Part shown: in pieces, positions 12,434 to 16,782 of the stretch
Layout: each line of letters starts with the position of its first letter
Position numbering within the stretch: position 1 is the stretch's first letter
From: Spirochaetia bacterium
GTDB lineage: Bacteria; Spirochaetota; Spirochaetia; Treponematales; Breznakiellaceae
Length of the DNA: 16,782 bases
Reading direction: 5' to 3'
Assembly (NCBI GenBank): GCA_025997715.1
Contig: BNUY01000058.1
Span: 1 to 16,782 of the forward strand
Notes under the pieces: model-generated
Seen by the model: the letters and a program-made list of their open reading frames with translations, nothing else
What the model was told of the DNA's origin: nothing
Databases searched by the model: none
Translations under genes and position numbers: made by a program

Positions 12434-12464
12434 CCAATCGCTCTACCAACTGAGCTAATTCCCC
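12392..12464 (-). tRNA. tRNA-Ala (anticodon CGC)
   Basis: The minus strand folds into a complete cloverleaf: acceptor GGGGAAT/ATTCTCC, D stem GCTC/GAGC, anticodon stem ATTGG/TCAAT with loop TTCGCAA, and T stem ACCGG/CCGGT with loop TTCGAAT. The acceptor contains the G3-U70 pair and an A73 discriminator, the identity marks of alanine tRNA, in agreement with anticodon CGC. CCA is not encoded. The molecule is 73 bases including A73. Confidence 0.95.
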
Positions 12465-12475
12465 TAGGTGGGAAA

Positions 12476-12504
12476 AGTATACCGGATCCTGTATAATTAG
12501 GCAA
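12476..12504 (-). promoter_or_regulatory. Promoter of tRNA-Ala
   Basis: On the minus strand TTGCCT (12504-12499) and TATACT (12481-12476) are 17 bases apart, about 12 bases before the mature tRNA 5' end. The -35 is adjacent to the glycosyltransferase ATG, and the spacer contains that gene's probable -10. Confidence 0.75.
12492..12497 (+). promoter_or_regulatory. Candidate -10 element of the glycosyltransferase gene
   Basis: A perfect TATAAT lies only nine bases before the ATG at 12506; the -35 (TGGGAA, 17 bases upstream) is poor. If used, transcription would begin at or next to the start codon, giving a leaderless or almost leaderless mRNA. Confidence 0.4.
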
Positions 12505-12505
12505 T

Positions 12506-13675
12506 ATGGGATCGGCCTGGTTTTTATACAATATTTTTCGTTTTGGGTTTGCGCTTGTCTTTGTGGGGCTCCATGCGGTTCTTATGGGGGGGCTTTTTCT
12601 GGAATACCGCCGGGATATGCGGGCTTGCCGGGGCATTGCAAAGGGTAAGCCCGCCGCATCCACCCCATTGGTTTCGGTGATTATCCCCATCCGTAATGAG
12701 GCGCTGCGTATGGAGGGGCTGCTCCGGACCCTGGGGCTCCAGGATTATCCCGATGCCGAGTATATTTTTGTCGATGACCGGTCCACCGATGAAAGCCCTG
12801 CCATGCTTCGGCGGTTTGCCGAAACCCGCGAAAATGTCAGGATTATTACCCTGCCGGAAAACCCCGGGCCAAACCATAAACAATATGCCCTGAGCCGGGG
12901 TATCGATATTGCCATGGGGGAACTTTTCCTCTTTACCGATGCGGACTGCGAGATACCGCTCTCTTGGATACGCGCCATGACGCTCCGCATGGCCGACGAA
13001 CGGGTCGGGGCGGTGATTGGGCCGGTTTTTAAGCTCCCCATTGAGGGGAAACGCTTTTTTCAGGTGTATCAGTGTTTTGACCATGCCATACGCTATATGT
13101 ACCTGGCGGCTTCCACGGGAATCGGGGCGGCCGGGGGAGGGTTTGGAAACAACCTCATCCTTAGGCGGAAAACCCTGGAGGATATCGGGGGCTATGGAAG
13201 CATCCCCCCCTCGCCCACGGAGGATGCGGCGCTGGTTTCCCGTATCCGGGCGGGATCGGCGTACCGGGTCCGCTCGGCCTGCGGCGCCGATGTTCAGGTG
13301 ATGACCCAGGGGGAAAATTCCTGGAGGGCCTTGCTGGGCCAGACCCTCCGCTGGAATAACGGGGGGCTTTTCAGTCCCGAAATTTCCACCAGGCTGAGTT
13401 TTGGTTTTCTGGCGATCACCATTTCCATGGGGATGTTGGCTATCCCCCTGACACCCTTCATCCCCAGTCTCTGGCCCCTTCCCGCGGCGGTACTGCTTGC
13501 CATGACCATGGATACCCTGGCAACCCTGCGTGTTTTCGGCGCGGCCCTTCCCAAGGCGGGGCTCGCATGGGTACTCCACACGGTTTTTACCCCCCTGCAT
13601 TTTACCCTGCTGACCATCCTGGGATTTTTGGGGGTTAAGCCTTCCTGGAAAGAGTCTTCTTTGAAGGGGCCTTAG
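12506..13675 (+). CDS. Family 2 glycosyltransferase, membrane-anchored
   Basis: The 389-residue protein has one N-terminal membrane helix (about residues 5-32), a GT-A domain (about 55-290) and two to three C-terminal membrane helices (about 295-375). GT2 landmarks are VSVIIPIRNE (56-65), VDDRSTDES (89-97), the metal-binding DAD at 145-147, the catalytic-base region TED at 238-240 and QTLRW at 279-283. This set resembles processive or polyprenyl-type GT2 enzymes that build envelope glycans or glycolipids; the substrate cannot be read from the sequence. Only a weak AGG lies upstream of the ATG. It is divergent from tRNA-Ala and convergent with the Omp85-like gene, overlapping stops by four bases. 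It looks like an ordinary chromosomal gene, more GC-rich than the prophage. Confidence 0.88.
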   Translation: MGSAWFLYNIFRFGFALVFVGLHAVLMGGLFLEYRRDMRACRGIAKGKPAASTPLVSVIIPIRNEALRMEGLLRTLGLQDYPDAEYIFVDDRSTDESPAMLRRFAETRENVRIITLPENPGPNHKQYALSRGIDIAMGELFLFTDADCEIPLSWIRAMTLRMADERVGAVIGPVFKLPIEGKRFFQVYQCFDHAIRYMYLAASTGIGAAGGGFGNNLILRRKTLEDIGGYGSIPPSPTEDAALVSRIRAGSAYRVRSACGADVQVMTQGENSWRALLGQTLRWNNGGLFSPEISTRLSFGFLAITISMGMLAIPLTPFIPSLWPLPAAVLLAMTMDTLATLRVFGAALPKAGLAWVLHTVFTPLHFTLLTILGFLGVKPSWKESSLKGP

Positions 13676-15018
13676 AAACTCGCTCCCATGTTGAGGCCGT
13701 ACTGGAGTTCTTTCTTCGCCACATTATAGGAAACGATGAACCCCATGGCGGGAATAGCGACTCTGCTCAGGTAGAAGTTAAGGCTGCCTGAAACGCCGTG
13801 ATCGAATTCATGTTCAAGGATGGGCCCGTAGGAATAGACCGCTTGATAGGATATGAGAACGGCCAGAGTGCCCTGCAGGGGGCTGAATACCTTTGGCAAG
13901 TTGGAAAATTTATAGAGGAACTTCTCCAGCCCCACTGCGGCGCCGGCATAATGCTGCGCGGAAAAGGAGCCGGGAAGGATATCAACGATCACCGAGGAGG
14001 CGGAAGATTCAAGGCCGGGGGGAGCATCGGGGCTGTAGCGTATCCCCCCGCGAATCCCTGCCTTGAAACCGGGAAGGATAGAATATTCGTAGACGCCCCG
14101 CAGGGAAACGGTGTGCAAGGGATGTATATCCGCGGGATCTGCCTTAGACAGCAGGGTAAACGTATAACCCAACTTTGCCCGCTGTTGTGATTGCAGGTAT
14201 CCGTCCCACTTATTGCGGCCGATTTCAAGTGCCGGGTTGATACTCCCGGAAAGACCCCTTTCCCCCGGGTCATTCGGGGAATCCTCAAATTCCCGGAGAC
14301 TCTGGTGTTCCAGGTAAATGGAATTCGAAGTTGAAAGCAGTCCTGTTATCGGGTACTGTATTTCCAGGCCGCCCCTGATGGTATCCTGCCCGTATTTTCT
14401 GAGAACCCGCCCATGCTGATCCGTATCCTGCTCGTTCTGCCTGCCGTACATACCCATGACGTACCAGCCGGGGAAATGTTCCCGCTCAGGGGTATACTGG
14501 TACCGAGCCGAGGCAAACCAGGCCGTGTTACCATAGGTCCCCTCCACGACAAACTTGTCATTTAACCCAAAGGCATTGTTATCCATGATAGCCAAGCCGG
14601 CGCTCCAAAACGTGCTGAAGTCGGCATTGAGCAAGGGCAAGGGAAGAAAGGCCCATTTTTCCTGGACATGCACGGTAAGAATCATACCGTTTCCGTCCGG
14701 GCTTCTTCCTACCCCGATGGAAAGCGGCTCAAGGATTCCCATATCGAGGATTGCCGCGTGTACATCATTAAAGTCAATGGCCATCCCATCCTGGCCGATA
14801 AACTTTTTTAAGGGATACTCCGCCACCCGGGGCCGCGTCCGTTTGAGCCCCGTTACGGAAACGGCGGTAATTATCGATGGTGAAGGGATCTCCTGCGCAG
14901 AAAGACAGACACCGGGAATCAGCAAAAGAGCAAGGAGAAGAAAACCGGGCAGTAGTTTTGTCACACGACGCGCATCATCAGCCCTTGAGGGGCTGGTGAC
15001 GATAGGAAATTTATCCAT
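13672..15018 (-). CDS. Omp85-like outer-membrane protein with single POTRA domain
   Basis: The protein has 448 residues. A hydrophobic signal sequence (about 22-41, GFLLLALLLIPGVCLSAQE) follows an unusually long polar N-region; a GTG at codon 19 would give a conventional signal peptide. One POTRA-like domain (about 48-125) begins ITAVSVTGLKRTRPRVAEY and contains DFNDVHAAILDMGILEPLS and VHVQEKW. The rest is a beta barrel (about 125-448) with alternating patterns and frequent aromatics, ending in a C-terminal Phe (MGASF), the usual outer-membrane insertion signal. It is much shorter than BamA and has only one POTRA, so it is more like a reduced surface-antigen family member than the core BAM protein. 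It lies ten bases after ilvE with a hairpin at the junction. Function unknown beyond outer-membrane location. Confidence 0.8.
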   Translation of the reverse strand: MDKFPIVTSPSRADDARRVTKLLPGFLLLALLLIPGVCLSAQEIPSPSIITAVSVTGLKRTRPRVAEYPLKKFIGQDGMAIDFNDVHAAILDMGILEPLSIGVGRSPDGNGMILTVHVQEKWAFLPLPLLNADFSTFWSAGLAIMDNNAFGLNDKFVVEGTYGNTAWFASARYQYTPEREHFPGWYVMGMYGRQNEQDTDQHGRVLRKYGQDTIRGGLEIQYPITGLLSTSNSIYLEHQSLREFEDSPNDPGERGLSGSINPALEIGRNKWDGYLQSQQRAKLGYTFTLLSKADPADIHPLHTVSLRGVYEYSILPGFKAGIRGGIRYSPDAPPGLESSASSVIVDILPGSFSAQHYAGAAVGLEKFLYKFSNLPKVFSPLQGTLAVLISYQAVYSYGPILEHEFDHGVSGSLNFYLSRVAIPAMGFIVSYNVAKKELQYGLNMGASF

Positions 15019-15019
15019 T

Positions 15020-15038
15020 GGTCGTATTTCATACGACC
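15020..15038 (-). promoter_or_regulatory. Perfect hairpin across the ilvE stop and before the Omp85-like start
   Basis: Arms GGTCGTAT and ATACGACC enclose GAA. The hairpin includes the ilvE stop TGA and ends one base before the downstream ATG. GAGG lies right at its 5' foot, so folding would bring that ribosome site close to the ATG. No U-run follows, so it is not a terminator. A translational control role is inferred. Confidence 0.6.
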
Positions 15039-16114
15039 CTCGTCATCCACCCCTTGGTATCGGGGCGGGCGCCGTATTGGATGCCCTTTAGGGTGTCCCG
15101 CAGTTCTGCGGTTAGCTCCCCTACTTTGCCGCCATTGAAAACCGCCTTCTTCCCCTGGTAGGTCAGGGATTCAATGGGGGTAGCTCCGGCGGCGGTACCG
15201 CTGACGAAACATTCCTTTGCTTCGGCAAAAACTTCGTCGATGGCGATTGGGCGCTCGGCAACCTTCACCTTCCGGTCCTTTGCCAATTCAATGATGCTGG
15301 AACGGGTGATCCCCGGCAGGATGGTGTCCCCCAGGGCCGGGGTTACCAGTTCGCCGGACTTTAAATAGAAGAAAATATTGCAGGAGGAGCCTTCCTCCAC
15401 ATACTTCCGGTGGGTTGCATCCAGGAATACGCACTCCATAAAGCCCGCGTCCGCCGCTTCGTGTTTTGCCAGGGCGGAAATGACGTAGTTGGAGGCCGCC
15501 TTGATCCAGCCGGTACCCTTGGGGGTGGCCCTGATCCGCTCGGTGATCACCGCTTCGGACTTGCCGCTGGAGAAATAGGAACTGACCGGGGTGGTGACGA
15601 TCAAAACCCAGGGCGTATGGCAGATGTTCACCCCGATGCCTCCCTCGGCATAGGTGAAGGGGCGAATGTAGACTGAATCGGCGGTCATGAAGGAATCCTT
15701 TTCCCATTCCGCCTTATAGGGCAGGGTGAATCCCAAAGCAGCGTTCCGTTTAACCGTTTCCACGCAGGCCTTTACAAAGGCGTCCTCGGGGAAACCGGGC
15801 ATGTAGAGCCCCGCCATGGATTTGTTGAACCGGGCCGCGTTCCGGTCGGGCCGGAAAATCGCCAGGCCGCCGTCTTTCTGGGGCAGAGCCTTGAGCCCCT
15901 CAAAACAGGAAAGGCCGTACTGGGTGGTGTAACCCACCAAGGGCATGTCGGTATAAAAATTCCGGGAATCCAATAGGTCGGCGGCCGCCTCAGCCCCCAA
16001 AGCGGCTTCTTCCGCCGGGGTTTTATGGGGTTTTTCCAGAAACTCTTCTGACCACCCCTTACCAGTATACTTTGCTCGGTATGTTACCGGATAGGAACTC
16101 AACGAAAATGCCAT
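15029..16114 (-). CDS. ilvE: Branched-chain amino acid aminotransferase
   Basis: The 361-residue PLP enzyme of fold type IV interconverts leucine, isoleucine and valine with their 2-oxo acids, using 2-oxoglutarate/glutamate. The PLP lysine is Lys205 in TGWIKAASNYV. Other family marks are GLSCFEGLKA (67-76), FRPDRNAARFN (87-97), YIRPFTYAEGG (149-159), YVEEGSSCNIFF, the phosphate-cup region GDTILPGITR, and SGTAAGATPIESL near the C-terminus. Length is typical of the large bacterial BCAT group. AGGAGGT lies four bases before the ATG at 16114; a GTG codon just upstream is too close to that site. The gene is probably first in an operon with the Omp85-like gene. A MITE-like element lies upstream and could affect its promoter, which I could not identify with certainty. 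Confidence 0.95.
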   Translation of the reverse strand: MAFSLSSYPVTYRAKYTGKGWSEEFLEKPHKTPAEEAALGAEAAADLLDSRNFYTDMPLVGYTTQYGLSCFEGLKALPQKDGGLAIFRPDRNAARFNKSMAGLYMPGFPEDAFVKACVETVKRNAALGFTLPYKAEWEKDSFMTADSVYIRPFTYAEGGIGVNICHTPWVLIVTTPVSSYFSSGKSEAVITERIRATPKGTGWIKAASNYVISALAKHEAADAGFMECVFLDATHRKYVEEGSSCNIFFYLKSGELVTPALGDTILPGITRSSIIELAKDRKVKVAERPIAIDEVFAEAKECFVSGTAAGATPIESLTYQGKKAVFNGGKVGELTAELRDTLKGIQYGARPDTKGWMTRVV

Positions 16115-16172
16115 CACAACCTCCTCAATGTGGGTAGTTTATCAAAAAGCGGGGGCTGTGGCAATTGTCACA

Positions 16173-16327
16173 GGTATATTTGCAGGAATTCCAAATTAGG
16201 AATTAACCACGAAACACACGAAAAAAGGATTGATATTTCAAAGCAAAATTTCGTGCTTTTCGTTCCTTTTCGTGGTTGAATTCTTCATGGTTCGTAGTTG
16301 AATTTGGAATTGCTGGTATATTTGCAG
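16173..16327. mobile_element. MITE-like inverted-repeat element with 13-base flanking direct repeats
   Basis: GGTATATTTGCAG occurs exactly at 16173-16185 and 16315-16327. Between the copies is a 129-base palindromic element with perfect 11-base terminal inverted repeats (AATTCCAAATT at 16187-16197; AATTTGGAATT at 16301-16311). Its inner arms include AACCACGAA and TTCGTGGTT. It encodes nothing. The CCACGAA-type palindrome resembles intergenic repeats seen in many bacterial genomes; the flanking duplication suggests insertion as a unit. Confidence 0.8.
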
Positions 16328-16397
16328 AAACTTTCTTAGCATCATATTATTTTCTTGCACTATCATCAAAATTTATGAGCCGGCAGTTCGTCCCGCG

Positions 16398-16426
16398 TTG
16401 ACAAGCTCCATATTATGGTATAAATT
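16398..16426 (+). promoter_or_regulatory. Promoter of the CsgG-like lipoprotein gene
   Basis: A perfect TTGACA (16398-16403) is followed after 17 bases by TAAATT (16421-16426); an overlapping TATAAA at 16419 has a 15-base spacer. The start codon lies about 40 bases downstream. Confidence 0.65.
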
Positions 16427-16464
16427 ATTAATGGAAATTGCATTTAAGAACGGTGGTAAAACAG

Positions 16465-16782
16465 ATGAAAAGAATGTGGTGGTTACTTTGTTTTGCGTGT
16501 ACTGTTTTTGCGTGCGCGACACCCCCTTCGGACAATAGCAGGCCCATGGATCTTAACGGCGCTATACAGTTAGGAACCGCCGAGGTAGCCGCCGGTTTAC
16601 CCGAAGGCGCGAAAATTGCGGTGTTGAATATTGCCGGCGCACCGACCGAAGCGCTGGCCAATTATATGCTCAACGAGGTTGTTGAGGCCCTGGTAAATAC
16701 GGGCAGGTTTACGCTGCTTGACCGTGATAAAACGAATAAGGCGATGATCAATACTGAAATTGGCTATCAGCAAATAACCGGC
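16465..16782 (+). CDS. CsgG/LpoB-like lipoprotein (partial, C-terminus off window)
   Basis: The frame begins MKRMWWLLCFACTVFACATP, a short signal peptide with a lipobox ending at Cys17 (VFAC), and stays open for 106 residues to the window edge. An ATG at 16431 is in another frame and soon stops. After a short linker, the segment KIAVLNIAGAPTEALANYML is followed by LNEVVEALVNTGRFTLLDRD and a C-terminal INTEIGYQQITG. This is the usual start of a CsgG-like fold (beta strand, helix, strand ending in a DR motif) found in periplasmic lipoproteins of spirochaetes. Related proteins act as secretion channels or regulators of cell-wall synthases; the exact role is unknown. It has its own promoter and a GGTGG ribosome site. 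It is unrelated to ilvE upstream, which is divergent. Confidence 0.82.
   Translation, partial: MKRMWWLLCFACTVFACATPPSDNSRPMDLNGAIQLGTAEVAAGLPEGAKIAVLNIAGAPTEALANYMLNEVVEALVNTGRFTLLDRDKTNKAMINTEIGYQQITG

Noticed and set aside
12524..13600. Long open frame (358 codons) on the minus strand opposite the glycosyltransferase
   Set aside because: It is the antisense shadow of a gene with clear GT2 motifs in a GC-rich region. The translation is Pro/Gly/Lys-rich, has no ribosome site and resembles no protein.
14900..14960. Lipobox in the Omp85-like protein (Cys38 in IPGVCLSAQ)
   Set aside because: The -1 residue is Val and a normal signal peptidase I site (LSA) follows; the barrel ends in Phe as for a non-lipidated outer-membrane protein.

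Overview
The window spans the right-hand part of a lambda-like prophage (about 1..12391), its junction at a tRNA-Ala gene, and the flanking chromosome (about 12392..16782). The host looks like a spirochaete, probably of the Treponema group. The grounds are lipoproteins with relaxed lipoboxes, a CsgG-like lipoprotein, and a small Omp85-type outer-membrane protein beside ordinary metabolic genes. This is inferred from gene style; no 16S or other marker gene is present.

Prophage, read in its main direction of transcription (minus strand, right to left). Next to the tRNA is a tyrosine integrase. Then comes an immunity region with a small XRE-type repressor, a divergent 56-residue ORF behind a palindromic operator, and an AntA-type antirepressor whose start overlaps the repressor stop. 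A terminator follows, then a non-coding stretch of about 570 bases with nine copies of GGTAAA/TTTACC. The packaging and head genes follow in lambda order: small terminase, large terminase (GpA type), gpW-like connector, gpB-like portal. The expected next gene, a ClpP-like head maturation protease, does not follow directly. A complete lysis cassette intervenes: a one-TM protein, a two-TM holin candidate, Rz/Rz1-type spanins in overlapping frames, and a zinc amidase. After it comes a second small control unit with a paralogous XRE regulator on the plus strand. Divergent from that regulator, a consensus promoter with a palindrome in its spacer drives an unknown 213-residue protein and an HNH-type endonuclease. 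The protease gene runs off the left edge. No replication or recombination genes lie between the immunity region and the terminase.

Chromosome. The tRNA-Ala(CGC) gene and a family 2 glycosyltransferase are transcribed divergently from promoters that share bases. The glycosyltransferase converges on a gene for a single-POTRA Omp85-like protein, and their stop codons overlap. The Omp85 gene lies 10 bases downstream of ilvE (branched-chain aminotransferase), with a perfect hairpin across the ilvE stop. Upstream of ilvE is a MITE-like inverted-repeat element between 13-base direct repeats. Beyond it a promoter leads into a CsgG-like lipoprotein gene cut by the window edge.

The most interesting features are the twin repressor/operator modules with diverged recognition helices, the lysis cassette between portal and protease, the palindromic minisatellite inside the antirepressor, and the motif cluster before the small terminase.
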